Source: Geobacteraceae bacterium (lineage in GTDB: Bacteria > Desulfobacterota > Desulfuromonadia > Geobacterales > Geobacteraceae). From it: DNA of 64,000 nucleotides. Shown here piece after piece: positions 1 to 11,150 of this stretch. A model generated the notes under the pieces. That model searched no databases and was not told where the DNA came from. It was given only the letters and a program-made list of their open reading frames with translations. Position 1 is the first letter of the stretch. Every line of letters begins with the position of its first letter. The stretch covers positions 1 to 64,000 of the forward strand of contig JAMXLF010000026.1 in NCBI GenBank assembly GCA_024281055.1. Reading direction: 5' to 3'. Made by a program: the position numbers and the translations under genes.

Positions 1-1253
1 GCCTGCAGGGCGTTCATGATCAGGTTGATGATCACCTGTTCGATCTGCTGGCCGTTTCCCCGGACCGGGGAAAGGCCATCCTGCAGCTCCACGCGGAAAT
101 TGTCGGTGTGCTTGTGGATATGGTGCCAGAGGATCGAGGCGGCAGAGTTAACCAGCCTGTTGATGTCGATGATTCCCCGTCGGCCGCTCTTGTCTTCCTT
201 GACGAAATCCCGCATGTCATTGATGATCGCATTGATCCTGCGCGAACCTTCGCTGATGCCGGAAAAAAGGCGCGGCGCCAGCTCTTCAATTTCACCGAAC
301 TGCAGTCCTCCGATGGAGAAATCGCCGTTTTCCTCGCGATAGCGCCTGAGGATGGCGGCCGCATCCCGCCAGACGTCGGCGAGCATCATGGCGTTGACGG
401 AGATGTACTGGTTGGGGTTGTTGATCTCGTGGGCCATGCTGGAGACGAGCATGCCGAGGGATGTCATCTTGTTGGCATGAATGAGTTTCGCCTGGGTTGC
501 CTGGATTTCTCCCTGCAGACGGACTTTTTCGGATACATCCCTGATGGAACAGAAAATAATATATTCATTTCTGAGATGGAGGATTTTGCCGAGGATCGAT
601 ACGACGACCGTGGATCCGTCCTTTCGCAAACAATTGGCCTTCTCGAGGATAAACTCCCGCGAATGGTCGTCCAGGCGGACTTTGCCGATGAAATCCTGAA
701 ACACCTGCGGCGGGATGAAATCTTCCAGCTTGAGCCCGGCGAGCTCTTCCCGTGCTATGCCGATGAGCTGCAAAGCAGCAGGGTTGGCGTCGATTATCGT
801 GAGCGTCCGAATCCGGAAGAGGACGATGGCGTCGCTCGTCTCCTCGAAAAACTGGCGGACATGGTCCTCGCTGTCCCGCAGTGCCTGCTCCGCCCGTTTG
901 CGTTCGGTGATGTCCTGAATCATGGAGATGCAGCCCGCGATTCCTCCCGCAGGATCCAGAAAGGGCGTGTTGTACCATTCACAGATGAGCCGTGTGCCGT
1001 CCTTGCGGACGTTGTCGTGTACCGTGCAGCTGGCCGTATCAAGAGCTTCTTTCCAGGCGGCCCCGACAGAGCCCCGCATGTCCGGCGGGACGATCAGCTC
1101 CCAGACGTGCCTGCCGAGCGCCTCGCCGGCCGGCCAGCCAAAGATCCGCTCCGCTGCCGGGTTCCATTCCGTGATGCGGCATTCGGCATCCCAGACGACA
1201 TATGCGAGCGGCATGTGATCTATGAGGAAAGAGAGTTCGCGGTGTTCCTTCAT
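1..1253 (-). CDS. PAS-domain sensor histidine kinase (partial, 3' end off window)
   Basis: The minus-strand frame is open from an ATG at 1253 to the window edge, giving about 417 residues with no stop. It begins MKEHRELSFLIDHMP and contains two PAS/PAC domains (about residues 5-125, ending in the QDITERKRAE linker, and about 130-255, ending in RDVSEK). A HisKA-type segment follows, with the H-box AHEINNPNQY and its phospho-accepting His near residue 275. The ATPase domain would lie beyond position 1; the last visible residues (QIEQVIINLIMNAL) are its N-box beginning. No transmembrane segment is visible, so it is probably a soluble sensor. It is divergent from the sigma-54 response regulator at 1394, its likely phosphorylation partner. 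The ligand is unknown. Confidence 0.9.
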   Translation of the reverse strand, partial: MKEHRELSFLIDHMPLAYVVWDAECRITEWNPAAERIFGWPAGEALGRHVWELIVPPDMRGSVGAAWKEALDTASCTVHDNVRKDGTRLICEWYNTPFLDPAGGIAGCISMIQDITERKRAEQALRDSEDHVRQFFEETSDAIVLFRIRTLTIIDANPAALQLIGIAREELAGLKLEDFIPPQVFQDFIGKVRLDDHSREFILEKANCLRKDGSTVVVSILGKILHLRNEYIIFCSIRDVSEKVRLQGEIQATQAKLIHANKMTSLGMLVSSMAHEINNPNQYISVNAMMLADVWRDAAAILRRYREENGDFSIGGLQFGEIEELAPRLFSGISEGSRRINAIINDMRDFVKEDKSGRRGIIDINRLVNSAASILWHHIHKHTDNFRVELQDGLSPVRGNGQQIEQVIINLIMNALQ

Positions 1254-1393
1254 GGGCGGAATCCTACTTTTTGTGCCCTAAAATGTAAATTGTTATTTAT
1301 TAGCCTGCCGTTTTTATTTAGAATCGTGCCTGATGTCGATCTGGCAGCCGGACATCCCTCTGCGCACTCTCAAATGGGTACAGGAACCGTATC

Positions 1394-2794
1394 GTGAAAA
1401 AAAACAGTAAGTTGCCGCCGGCAATTGTCCTCGTCGACGACGAACCGCAGATCCTGCTCAGTTACACGGTGCTGCTGCGCCGTGCCGGTTTGCATGCGGT
1501 CCAAGCCATCGACGACAGCCGGCATCTCCTTTCTTACCTGTCGGGTAACGAAGCCGGAGCGGTCGTGCTCGATCTGCAGATGCCTCATCTGTCAGGCGAA
1601 GAGCTGCTTGGCGAGATCACGGGCTGTTATCCCCACGTGCCGGTCATCATAGTGACCGCTGCCAACGAGCTCGACACCGCCGTTGCATGCATGAAGAAGG
1701 GCGCTTTCGACTATATGGTGAAGCCGATCGATCCGGACCGGTTCGTGGCGAGCGTCAGGAAGGCGTTGGAAATGAACGCCCTGCGCCAGGAGATCGCTTC
1801 CCTCAGGGGAAGCTTCCTTTCCGGCCGGGTCAGTGACGAAAACGCATTTGCCGCCATCCATACCCGGAGTGCCAGGATGAAGGCGATTTTCGGCTACCTG
1901 GAGGGGATTTCGACCACGGACCAGCCGGTCCTGATAAGCGGTGAAACCGGGGTCGGCAAGGAACTCTTCGCCCGGGCCGTGCATGGACTGAGCGGCCGCA
2001 CGGGCGAATTCGTTGCGGTGAATGCTGCCGGCCTGGACGACCTGATGTTCTCCGACACGCTGTTCGGCCACCGCAGGGGGGCATTTACCGGTGCTGACCA
2101 GGCGCGGGAGGGAATGATCGCACGGGCAGCCGGCGGCACCCTGTTCCTGGACGAGATCGGCGACCTGTCTGCCACCTCCCAGGTCAAACTGCTCCGCCTG
2201 CTGCAAGAGGGGGAGTACCATCCTCTCGGTGCCGACACTGCGAGCCTGAGCGGCGCACGCGTGGTAGTCGCCACCAACCGTGACCTGCGAAAGCTGGTCG
2301 CCGGCGAAGCATTCCGAAAAGACCTCTACTACCGGCTCTGTGCCCACCAGGTTCACATTCCGCCGTTGCGGGAGCGCGGCGATGATATCCCGCTGCTCCT
2401 GGAGCATTTCCTGGCCGAGGCCGCAGCGTCCCTGCGCAAACCGAAGCCGTCCTATCCTCCCGAACTTGTCAGGTACCTCTCCGTTTACCATTTCCCGGGG
2501 AATATCCGCGAGCTGAAAGCCATGGTTTTCGATGCCGTTGCGCGGCACAAGGGGGGGGTGATGGCGCTCGCCTCTTTCAGGGATGCGATCGGCAAGGATT
2601 CGGCTCTCGCCGGAAGCGACTCGACGCAGTGTTCGTCGTGGCTCGACCGGCTGGAGCGCCTGCCGACCCTGAAAGAGGCGGAAGAGGGCCTGATAGCCGA
2701 AGCCGTCAAACGCTCAGGCGGCAACCAGGGAGCGGCTGCGACCCTTCTCGGGATAAGCCGCCAGGCCCTGAACAAGCGGCTGCTCAGGAAATAG
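1394..2794 (+). CDS. NtrC-family sigma-54-dependent response regulator
   Basis: 466 residues with the classical three-part layout. A receiver domain (about 8-125) has the phospho-accepting Asp60 in VVLDLQMP. The AAA+ sigma-54 activation domain (about 155-385) has Walker A GETGVGKE near 183 and the GAFTGA loop near 229-234. A C-terminal Fis-type helix-turn-helix ends in GNQGAAATLLGISRQALNKR. GAFTGA is the loop that contacts sigma-54, so the protein should activate sigma-54 promoters. The GTG start is supported by AGGA eight bases upstream; no better ATG precedes it. It is divergent from the PAS kinase and upstream of the chemotaxis-like genes. A good sigma-54 promoter at 3019 in front of the next gene is a plausible target (inference). 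Confidence 0.92.
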   Translation: MKKNSKLPPAIVLVDDEPQILLSYTVLLRRAGLHAVQAIDDSRHLLSYLSGNEAGAVVLDLQMPHLSGEELLGEITGCYPHVPVIIVTAANELDTAVACMKKGAFDYMVKPIDPDRFVASVRKALEMNALRQEIASLRGSFLSGRVSDENAFAAIHTRSARMKAIFGYLEGISTTDQPVLISGETGVGKELFARAVHGLSGRTGEFVAVNAAGLDDLMFSDTLFGHRRGAFTGADQAREGMIARAAGGTLFLDEIGDLSATSQVKLLRLLQEGEYHPLGADTASLSGARVVVATNRDLRKLVAGEAFRKDLYYRLCAHQVHIPPLRERGDDIPLLLEHFLAEAAASLRKPKPSYPPELVRYLSVYHFPGNIRELKAMVFDAVARHKGGVMALASFRDAIGKDSALAGSDSTQCSSWLDRLERLPTLKEAEEGLIAEAVKRSGGNQGAAATLLGISRQALNKRLLRK

Positions 2795-3098
2795 TCCGCG
2801 TCCCTCGTTGCCATGAGTGTTCGTGGCAACAGGGGGGTGCGACGTTTGTTGCACCCGCAATTTTCGTCGCTCTCGGATAACGTTTTGAAAATATTGCGAT
2901 TTGACGCCATGCGCGGGCGTCAGTGTAAACTTGTGTCGCATCCCTCTGTCCCCACTTTGTCCCCGCTTCTCGCCTGTAACTCAGTGATATCCCACTAAAA
3001 AAGAATTGAGACGGGACTCGGCACGCATGATGCTCTTAGGTGTGATACACCAATCACGACGGGTATTTCCACATGGAAAGACAGGGGAAGGCGGACAC
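2795..3098. other. Intergenic gap with hairpins and a sigma-54 promoter
   Basis: No credible gene is present. Just after the regulator stop there are two small hairpins (GTTGCC/GGCAAC, and GGGTGC at 2835 with GCACCC at 2851, followed by a short T-rich stretch), which may terminate the regulator transcript. The right part carries the sigma-54 promoter-like site listed separately. The rest shows nothing recognisable. Confidence 0.5.
3019..3034 (+). promoter_or_regulatory. Candidate sigma-54 promoter (-24/-12)
   Basis: The sequence CGGCACG-CATG-ATGCT fits the consensus TGGCACG-N4-TTGCW. The invariant GG (3020-3021) and GC (3032-3033) are separated by exactly ten bases. It lies 65 bases upstream of the receiver gene at 3099 and downstream of a sigma-54 activator gene. 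Predicted by eye only. Confidence 0.55.
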
Positions 3099-3488
3099 AT
3101 GGCAACTTCGGGCAGCGTAATGGTGGTTGATGACGACCCGTTTCTTCTGGAGAGTATTTTTATCCTGCTGCGCACCAAAGGCCTGGCAGTCCGCCCTTAC
3201 CCCGACGGCTGCGCAGCCCTGGCCGGATTTTTCGAATCCGTGCCGGATGTGGTGCTGACCGATATAAGAATGCCCAAGCTCAGCGGTATCGGGCTCCTTG
3301 AAAAGATCCGCGCGGTGGATGCGGAGACGCCGGTCATCCTTATGTCCGGCGCTGAAACGGAAATCGTCCCGACGGATAATAAAATGCGGGCGTTCGAGTT
3401 CATGAGCAAGCCGGTTGATCCGCAAGAGCTGGTAGATGCGGTTAAACGGGGGATAGAATACAAGCGGTCGCTGCAACACAAAGGGTAA
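3099..3488 (+). CDS. Single-domain response regulator (receiver only)
   Basis: 129 residues that are entirely a CheY-like receiver domain. It has the acidic pair in VVDDDPF, phospho-acceptor Asp55 in VVLTDIRMPKLSG, and a conserved Lys in FMSKPVDP. The ATG at 3099 is preferred because a purine-rich AGGGGAAGG stands just upstream and the receiver fold begins directly after it; the same frame is open further upstream. No output domain exists, so it probably acts by protein contact or as a phosphorelay intermediate. It lies in a same-strand series with the next receiver, CheW and the chemoreceptor. Confidence 0.85.
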   Translation: MATSGSVMVVDDDPFLLESIFILLRTKGLAVRPYPDGCAALAGFFESVPDVVLTDIRMPKLSGIGLLEKIRAVDAETPVILMSGAETEIVPTDNKMRAFEFMSKPVDPQELVDAVKRGIEYKRSLQHKG

Positions 3489-3552
3489 CAAGGCCGTAGA
3501 AAAATAACAAAGGCGGAATGATGCCTTTCTGCCGCCACAGGGGGGAGATGCC

Positions 3553-3972
3553 ATGCTCAAGAAGATCCTGGTTGTTGACGACTCGGCCCTGATCCGCCAG
3601 ATGTACCGATTGATCATGGGGCGCTACCGGTGCGAGCTGGTCGATGCCATGAACGGGCAGGAGGCGCTCGACGCTCTGGTCGTGCACAATGACATCCAGC
3701 TCATCCTTCTCGACATCAACATGCCGGTCATGAATGGCGTGCAGTTTCTCGAAAAGGCGTCTGCGCTCGGGATCCCCAAGAAGATTCCCGTCCTTATCAT
3801 CACCACCGAGGGCAAGGAACAGGATACCATCCGCGGACTGCGACTGGGGGCAACGGGATATCTGAAAAAGCCTTTTGAGCCGGCCGAGCTTCACGATGTC
3901 ATCGACAAGCTCTTCCCTGCACCGGTGGCAGGTCCCGAGGCTGCTCCCTATGCGGCGCTTGGCGTGGGTTGA
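3553..3972 (+). CDS. CheY-like chemotaxis response regulator
   Basis: 139 residues, a receiver domain followed by a short tail. The acidic pair is in LVVDDSAL, phospho-acceptor Asp54 in ILLDINMP, and the switch Thr and conserved Lys in LIITTEGKEQD and LKKPFEP. A GGGGGAG ribosome site precedes the ATG. It stands 64 bases after the other receiver and 63 bases before CheW, so the three probably share a transcript. In chemosensory arrays CheY carries the signal from CheA, but no cheA is visible here; its kinase must be encoded elsewhere (inference). Confidence 0.88.
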   Translation: MLKKILVVDDSALIRQMYRLIMGRYRCELVDAMNGQEALDALVVHNDIQLILLDINMPVMNGVQFLEKASALGIPKKIPVLIITTEGKEQDTIRGLRLGATGYLKKPFEPAELHDVIDKLFPAPVAGPEAAPYAALGVG

Positions 3973-4035
3973 ATGGCTGACGTTGCTCGATGATGGCATA
4001 TCCGGTTGCGGACAATTCGCGAGAGGAGGAGGGGA

Positions 4036-4587
4036 ATGAACGGCAATAGTACGGTAGAACTTCCCGCGGCGGGACTGGCGGAGGATATCCTTGCCCAGTT
4101 CATTGACGATGCCCAGCAGAAGCTGGACGGCGGAGCGGAACGGGCCAGCCAGCTCGAGGCAAGGCTGACGCACCATCTGGTCACCTTTCATCTGGGAAAG
4201 GAAGAGTACGGCGTCGACATCGGCAGCGTCCAGGAGATCATCAGGGCCACCGACATCACGCCAGTGCCCGGGGCTCCGGCCCATGTGCGGGGAGTGATCA
4301 ACCTGCGGGGGAAGATCATCCCTGTGGTTGAGCTGCGCAGACGGTTCGCGCTGCAGACCGTCGACGGCACCGACGCCCAGCGGATCATCGTCGTGGAACT
4401 CGGAACGAAGCGCATCGGCATGCTCGTGGACAGCGTTTCCCAGGTGCTCAAGGTGCCTGCCGCGGTTGTCGAGGAGATTCCCGAGGAAGCCACGACCATC
4501 GAGGACAAGTACATCCAGGGGGTGGGGAAGCTGGAGAGCCGGCTGATCATCATCCTCGACCTGAACCGGTCGTTGCTCCTGGTGTAG
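4036..4587 (+). CDS. cheW: Chemotaxis coupling protein CheW
   Basis: 183 residues. The CheW/SH3-like domain spans about residues 45-180, with the conserved stretches EEYGVDIGSVQEI, VRGVINLRGKIIPVVELR and GMLVDSVSQVL. CheW links chemoreceptors to the CheA kinase at the inner membrane. An N-terminal extension of about 45 mostly polar residues precedes the domain; typical CheW proteins lack it. The ATG at 4036 is chosen for its strong GAGGAGGGGA ribosome site. It is immediately upstream of the chemoreceptor gene and so probably couples that receptor. Confidence 0.92.
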   Translation: MNGNSTVELPAAGLAEDILAQFIDDAQQKLDGGAERASQLEARLTHHLVTFHLGKEEYGVDIGSVQEIIRATDITPVPGAPAHVRGVINLRGKIIPVVELRRRFALQTVDGTDAQRIIVVELGTKRIGMLVDSVSQVLKVPAAVVEEIPEEATTIEDKYIQGVGKLESRLIIILDLNRSLLLV

Positions 4588-4590
4588 GAG

Positions 4591-4605
4591 TGGCACCCGA
4601 TTTGT
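4591..4605 (+). promoter_or_regulatory. Possible sigma-54 promoter upstream of the chemoreceptor
   Basis: TGGCACC-CGAT-TTGT resembles the sigma-54 consensus with correct GG-N10 spacing, but the -12 element ends in GT rather than GC. The same bases form a GGCAC/GTGCC dyad, so it could instead be a protein site. Weak prediction. Confidence 0.3.
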
Positions 4606-4654
4606 GCCGATGACACGATTTCTATTATAAATTAGCGGGTGAAAGGAGACGAAC

Positions 4655-6961
4655 ATGCTGAAGGGCTTGAAAATCGGCGTACGACTGGGGCTCGGTTTCG
4701 GCCTCATGCTGCTGCTCATCATCGTTGTCGGTCTCACCGGGTACTGGGGCGTGAGCGAGAGCACCTCTTCCACCATCGAGATGCTCAGGGGGGACGGCAC
4801 TCTCGCCGAGGACGCCGCCCAGGCGCAGGCGAACATCCTCGGGATGCGCCGGTTCGAAAAGGATATGTTCCTCAATATGGGCGACAAGGCCGCCGAAGCG
4901 GAGTACGCCAAGAAGTGGCAGGAGCAGCACGAGCAGCTCGCGGCCCGCGTTGCGGCCCTGGAAAAAGTGGCAAAGCTCGACCAGGACAAGCAAAAGGTCG
5001 CGAAGATGAAGGACGACGAAGGTCGATATGAAAAGGCCTTCTCCAGGATCCGCGACCAGATCGCCGCGGGCACCGTGAGGACCGCCCAGGAAGCGAACGC
5101 GCTCATGGGCAAGGACAAGGCCGAGATCCACAACATGGAGGAAGTGGCGAAGTCTCTTGCCGACGAGACCAACAAGCGGATGGACGGCGAGGAAAAGGTC
5201 ATGAGCGACCTGGCGCGCCACATCGCCATCGTCGTCACCATCAGCATCGCCGCCGGGATCATTCTCTGCCTCATCACCGGCATTCTCATCACCCGCAGCA
5301 TCACAGCTCCCCTCGCCAATGCGGTCGGGATCGCCAGGCGGCTCGCCGAGGGAGACCTCACCGCCTCCGTGGAAAAGACTACCCGGGACGAGGTGGGGCA
5401 GCTCCTTAGCGCCATGAACGCCATGGTGGAGAGCCTGCGCGCCATGATCGGCAAGATCAAGGATGCCTCATCCCAGGTGGCGTCGGCGGCGGACGAGATT
5501 TCGGCGGGTTCGGTGCAGATGACCAAGGCGGCCCATTCCCAGGCCTCGGCCGCGGAAGAGACCTCCAGCACCATGGTGCAGATGGCGGCCTCCATCCAGA
5601 CGGTGGCGGGGAATGCCGATTCCCTGGCCTCCAATGCCGACGAGGTTTCCTCGTCCATCCAGGAGCTCGGCGCCTCCAGCGAGCAGATGGCGAAGAGCGC
5701 CGAAGTGATGGCCTCCTCGGTGTCCGAGACCTCGGCCAGCATAGAGCAGATGACCGTCTCCATCGAGAAGGTGGCGCAGAACGCCGAGGACCTCGTTTCC
5801 TCGGTATCCGAGACCTCGGCGACCATCGAGCAGATGACGGTCTCCATCGACCAGGTTGCGGGCAACTCCCAGCAACTGCAGAAGATCGTCACGGAATCGG
5901 CCACGGTCATCGAGCAGATGGCGGCGTCCATCAAGCAGGTGGCGAAAAACGTTGAAGAGGCGGACGGTGTGGCGAAGGCCGCGGCCCGGGAAGGTGCGGC
6001 GGGACAGGAAGCGGGGCGGCAGGCCGTTGCTGCCATGGTGCGGGTGGGCGAGGTCATTGAGAAGACCTCCGACTCGATCCTTACGCTGGGCAAGCGCTCC
6101 GAGGAGATCGGCAACATCGTCAAGGTGATCAACGAGATCGCCGACCAGACGAACCTGCTGGCCCTCAATGCCGCCATCGAGGCGGCCCGGGCAGGCGATG
6201 CCGGGCGGGGCTTCGCGGTGGTGGCCGAGGAGGTGCGCAAGCTCGCCGAACGGAGCATGGCAGCAACCAAGGAGATCGCCCAGGTGATCCGGCAGGTGCA
6301 GCTGGATACCGAGGAGTCGGTGAAGTATGGCGAGGTCGCCTCAAAGGAGGCGAAGGAGTCGATGGAGCTGTCCTCGGTGGCCGGAGGTGCCCTGGAGAGC
6401 ATCGTCACGAGCATCGAGCGGACGAGCAACCTGATGTCCGACATCGCGCGGATGACCGCGGAACAGGCGAACGCCTCCACCCAGGTGATCAGGGCCGTGG
6501 AGAAGATGAACGAAGCGAGCGACGTGGTGGCAAACGCCGCGCGGGAGCAGGCTGCCGGCGGCCGGCAGATCCGGATCGCCGTCGAAAAGATGAACCACAT
6601 CACCCAGGAAGTGACGGGGGCGACGAAGGAACAGGCTCAGGGGAGCCGGCAGATCCGGATCGCCGTTGAGAGCATGAACAACGTCACCGGCCAGGTGACC
6701 ATCGCGACGAAGGAACAGTCGCTGTCGGCGCGGCAGATCGTCGGGGCGGTGAACGCCATGACCTCCATGACCCAGTCGGTGGCCAACGCCACCGCGGAGC
6801 AGAAGAAGGGGGGAGAAATGGTGGTCGGCGCCGTGGAGAACATCAACGACCTGACCCGGCAGAACCTTTCGGCGGTGGAGCAGCTCTCAAGGGCCGCTCA
6901 GGGGCTGTCCCAGCAGTCGGTCGACCTGGCCGGGCTGGTGGCGCAGTTCAAGGTCAACTAA
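4655..6961 (+). CDS. Methyl-accepting chemotaxis protein with extended coiled coil
   Basis: 768 residues. Transmembrane helix 1 is at about 12-30 ([17 protein letters not shown]) and helix 2 at about 190-213. Between them is a periplasmic all-helical, charged domain of about 155 residues, like four-helix-bundle sensor domains. HAMP follows ([19 protein letters not shown]), then a very long methyl-accepting coiled coil. The invariant hairpin tip is [20 protein letters not shown]. The coiled coil contains internal near-repeats of about 28 residues on both sides of the tip ([18 protein letters not shown] type before, [11 protein letters not shown] type after). An AAAGGAG site supports the start. 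Ligand unknown; it probably works with the adjacent CheW. Confidence 0.93.
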   Translation: MLKGLKIGVRLGLGFGLMLLLIIVVGLTGYWGVSESTSSTIEMLRGDGTLAEDAAQAQANILGMRRFEKDMFLNMGDKAAEAEYAKKWQEQHEQLAARVAALEKVAKLDQDKQKVAKMKDDEGRYEKAFSRIRDQIAAGTVRTAQEANALMGKDKAEIHNMEEVAKSLADETNKRMDGEEKVMSDLARHIAIVVTISIAAGIILCLITGILITRSITAPLANAVGIARRLAEGDLTASVEKTTRDEVGQLLSAMNAMVESLRAMIGKIKDASSQVASAADEISAGSVQMTKAAHSQASAAEETSSTMVQMAASIQTVAGNADSLASNADEVSSSIQELGASSEQMAKSAEVMASSVSETSASIEQMTVSIEKVAQNAEDLVSSVSETSATIEQMTVSIDQVAGNSQQLQKIVTESATVIEQMAASIKQVAKNVEEADGVAKAAAREGAAGQEAGRQAVAAMVRVGEVIEKTSDSILTLGKRSEEIGNIVKVINEIADQTNLLALNAAIEAARAGDAGRGFAVVAEEVRKLAERSMAATKEIAQVIRQVQLDTEESVKYGEVASKEAKESMELSSVAGGALESIVTSIERTSNLMSDIARMTAEQANASTQVIRAVEKMNEASDVVANAAREQAAGGRQIRIAVEKMNHITQEVTGATKEQAQGSRQIRIAVESMNNVTGQVTIATKEQSLSARQIVGAVNAMTSMTQSVANATAEQKKGGEMVVGAVENINDLTRQNLSAVEQLSRAAQGLSQQSVDLAGLVAQFKVN

Positions 6962-6970
6962 AACGCGGCA

Positions 6971-7008
6971 GGCGGAAGGCACGAATGGGAATTGTCGTGC
7001 CTTCCGCC
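6971..7008. terminator. Hairpin between chemoreceptor and HEAT protein genes
   Basis: A perfect 14-bp inverted repeat (arms 6971-6984 and 6995-7008) has a 10-base loop but no T-tract. It could attenuate or stabilise the transcript rather than terminate it. Confidence 0.45.
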
Positions 7009-7020
7009 TTGGGAGATTGA

Positions 7021-7614
7021 ATGCGCAAATTTGATATTACCGCAGTTTCATGCGAAGGGTTGACGGGAAAGAGTGTCGAGGAACTTCTGCTCCTGGTCGC
7101 TGACGCGGCAAAGGGATGCAGGCAGGAGGCCATGGACATATTACTGACACGGGGGCTCGATGCCGTTGGCCTTTCCCTCGAGAGGGGGGTGCGGGATGAC
7201 GACCGTGCCGACCTGAGAAACGGTGCCATGGAGATGCTGGTGGCATTCGGCGAGCCGGCTGTACCAAAACTGCTGCAACTGCTGAAGGATGCCAACGAGG
7301 AAGTGCGCAATTTCAGCACGGTTATGCTCGGCGATATCGGCAGCCCCACTGCCGTTGAACTCCTGAGCGAGGCATTGCGGGACCCCGATGCCACCGTTCG
7401 CCACGGTGCTGCCGAAGCGCTGGGAAAGATCGGCGATCACCGGGCGGTTGAGCCTCTCCGGGAAATGATCCACGGTGATTTCTGGGACAACTTCTATGCA
7501 TCGGCTGCCTTGGCCGCTTTAGGGGAGACATGGGCACAGTCGTTAGGCTGCGAGCTCACCCACGGTGGTGCGGAGTGTGCAGCGCCGGGCGCTGAACGTC
7601 TCCAACCCGCCTGA
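7021..7614 (+). CDS. HEAT-repeat (PBS-lyase type) protein
   Basis: 197 residues of alpha-helical repeats. At least four HEAT/PBS-lyase-like units are visible, for example FGEPAVPKLLQLLKDANEEV, LGDIGSPTAVELLSEAL, and the unit of LGKIGDHRAVEPLREMI. Such repeats form a curved scaffold for protein-protein contacts; no catalytic motif is seen. It follows the chemoreceptor gene in the same direction after a 59-base gap containing a hairpin. HEAT proteins occur near chemosensory genes in this group, so a role as an adaptor is plausible but unproven. A GGGAG ribosome site precedes the ATG. Confidence 0.75.
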   Translation: MRKFDITAVSCEGLTGKSVEELLLLVADAAKGCRQEAMDILLTRGLDAVGLSLERGVRDDDRADLRNGAMEMLVAFGEPAVPKLLQLLKDANEEVRNFSTVMLGDIGSPTAVELLSEALRDPDATVRHGAAEALGKIGDHRAVEPLREMIHGDFWDNFYASAALAALGETWAQSLGCELTHGGAECAAPGAERLQPA

Positions 7615-7711
7615 TCTTCTCTGTTTGATACACGCCGCCGTGCCCCTCCCATGCTCTGATGATGCACCTTATCGCTTGACATCGGACCGTGGTTCGGCCG
7701 GAAATCCCTCC

Positions 7712-7741
7712 TTGACACACCCCGCTCTTTTGATGTAGCTT
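7712..7741 (+). promoter_or_regulatory. Possible sigma-70 promoter upstream of kdsB
   Basis: TTGACA at 7712, an 18-base spacer, and TAGCTT at 7736, about 55 bases before kdsB. The -35 is perfect; the -10 is weak. Confidence 0.35.
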
Positions 7742-7795
7742 TGTATGTCCCGCCACAGGAAGGGACTGACTCCAACCGCGCTACCCCTTGATTCC

Positions 7796-8550
7796 ATGAA
7801 AGTTACCGCCATTATCCCCGCCCGGTTCGCCTCCACCCGCTTCGAGGGAAAGGCCCTCGCGGACATCCTCGGTAAGCCGATGGTGCAGCATGTCTATGAG
7901 CGTGCCACCCGTGCCCGTTTCGTTTCCGAGGTGATCGTCGCCACCGACGACGAGCGGATCGCTACAGCGGTGCGCGCCTTCGGCGGGCGCGCCGAGATGA
8001 CCGACAGGGGGCACGAGACCGGGACCGACCGCCTGGCCGAGGTGGCTGCGCGACTCGACAGCGAGATCATCGTCAACGTCCAGGGGGACGAGCCCCTGAT
8101 CGAGCCGGCCATGATCGACGAGGCGATCCAGCCGCTGGCCGCCGACCCGTCCATCCTCATGGGGACGCTCAAGTCGCGGATCAAGAACCTCCACGACTTC
8201 CTCTCCCCCAACGTGGTCAAGGTGGTCACCGACTGGGAGGGGTTTGCCCTCTATTTCTCCCGCTCGCCGCTCCCCAACTTCCGGGACAAGTGGGACAGCC
8301 TGAAGGACGAGAAATTCACCTCTGGCAAGCTCCTCTGCTACAAACACGTGGGGCTCTATGTCTACCGGCGGGAGTTCCTCCTCCAGTACGCCCAGATGTC
8401 CCCCACCTACCTGGAGCTGGCCGAAAAGCTCGAACAGCTCAGGGTGCTCGAAAACGGCTACCGGATCAAGGTGGTGGAGACGGAACACGAATCCATCGGC
8501 GTCGATACCCCCGGGGACCTGGAAAAGGTACTGGAAAGACTTAAAAGACA

Positions 8551-8554
<4 letters not shown>
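7796..8554 (+). CDS. kdsB: CMP-KDO synthetase (3-deoxy-manno-octulosonate cytidylyltransferase)
   Basis: 252 residues, the normal length for KdsB. It activates KDO with CTP to form CMP-KDO in the cytoplasm for lipid A-core assembly. Family signatures seen are [19 protein letters not shown] at the start, [10 protein letters not shown], and the C-terminal [13 protein letters not shown]. Translation should start at the ATG at 7796 ([11 protein letters not shown]), because the in-frame sequence upstream has no family similarity. The pathway neighbours kdsA, kdsD and kdsC follow within 5 kb, with pyrG supplying CTP. The stop codon lies inside the first unit of a heptamer repeat element. Confidence 0.96.
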
Positions 8555-10320
<1,766 letters not shown>

Positions 10321-10331
10321 CCGGAGTATCC

Positions 10332-11150
10332 GTGGTCAAAGAAATAACCGTCGGAAACGTGAAAATAGGTGGCAACCGGCCGCTGGTGCTGATTGCCGGG
10401 CCGTGTGTGATGGAGAACGAGGGCGCCACCATGCGCTGCGCCGAACGGCTCATGACCATCGCCAACGGCGTCGACATGCCTCTCATCTTCAAGGCCTCCT
10501 ACGACAAGGCGAACCGCACGTCGGTCACCTCCTTCCGCGGCCCGGGGCTGACGGAAGGGCTGCGTATCCTCGCCCGGGTCAAGGAGGCACTCGGGGTGCC
10601 GGTTCTGTCGGACATCCATTCCATCGAACAGGTCCAGCCCGCCGCGACGGTCCTCGATGTCATCCAGATCCCGGCATTTCTCTGTCGCCAGACCGACCTG
10701 GTGGTGGCGGCGGCGCGCAGCGGCAGGGTGCTCAACATCAAGAAGGGGCAGTTTCTTGCCCCCTGGGACATGGAGAACGTGATCGGCAAGGCGCTCTCCA
10801 CGGGCAACGACCGGCTCGTCCTGACCGAGCGGGGGGTTTCCTTCGGCTACAACAACCTGGTGTCCGACATGCGGAGCCTCCCCATCATGCGGAAGATGGG
10901 CTACCCGGTGGTTTTCGATGCCACCCACAGTGTCCAACTCCCCGGCGGCCAGGGTGGCTCCTCCGGCGGCCAGCGGGAGTTCGTGGAGTACCTGGCCCGG
11001 GCGGCGGTGGCGACCGGAGTGGACGGGGTCTTCATGGAAGTTCACGAAGAGCCTGAGAAGGCGCTCTGCGACGGTCCCAACTCCATCAAGCTTGATGATC
11101 TGCCGGGGTTGCTCAAGAAACTGAAGGCGATTGACGCGATTGTGAAATGA
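10332..11150 (+). CDS. kdsA: KDO-8-phosphate synthase
   Basis: 272 residues. It condenses phosphoenolpyruvate with D-arabinose 5-phosphate to KDO-8-phosphate. Signatures: [14 protein letters not shown] near the N-terminus, [12 protein letters not shown], the substrate-binding [10 protein letters not shown], and [18 protein letters not shown] start at 10332 is preferred because CGGAG stands about six bases upstream and the protein then begins [13 protein letters not shown], typical of the family. The preceding bases are heptamer repeat. The conserved-Cys metal site residues (GPCVME) are present, suggesting a metal-dependent form, but this needs an alignment. Confidence 0.95.
   Translation: MVKEITVGNVKIGGNRPLVLIAGPCVMENEGATMRCAERLMTIANGVDMPLIFKASYDKANRTSVTSFRGPGLTEGLRILARVKEALGVPVLSDIHSIEQVQPAATVLDVIQIPAFLCRQTDLVVAAARSGRVLNIKKGQFLAPWDMENVIGKALSTGNDRLVLTERGVSFGYNNLVSDMRSLPIMRKMGYPVVFDATHSVQLPGGQGGSSGGQREFVEYLARAAVATGVDGVFMEVHEEPEKALCDGPNSIKLDDLPGLLKKLKAIDAIVK

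Noticed and set aside
108-1397. A 429-residue plus-strand frame at the left edge
   Set aside because: The minus strand encodes a continuous PAS histidine kinase with an H-box; the plus frame has no recognisable features.
3989-4012. A sigma-54 promoter before cheW
   Set aside because: TGGCATATCCGGTTGC looks similar but the GG and GC are eleven bases apart instead of ten.
3442-6603. A 1053-residue open frame opposite CheW and the chemoreceptor
   Set aside because: It is an antisense shadow of GC-rich coding DNA. Its translation is low-complexity (Ser/Ala/Met) with no domain, whereas the plus strand encodes clear CheW and chemoreceptor proteins.
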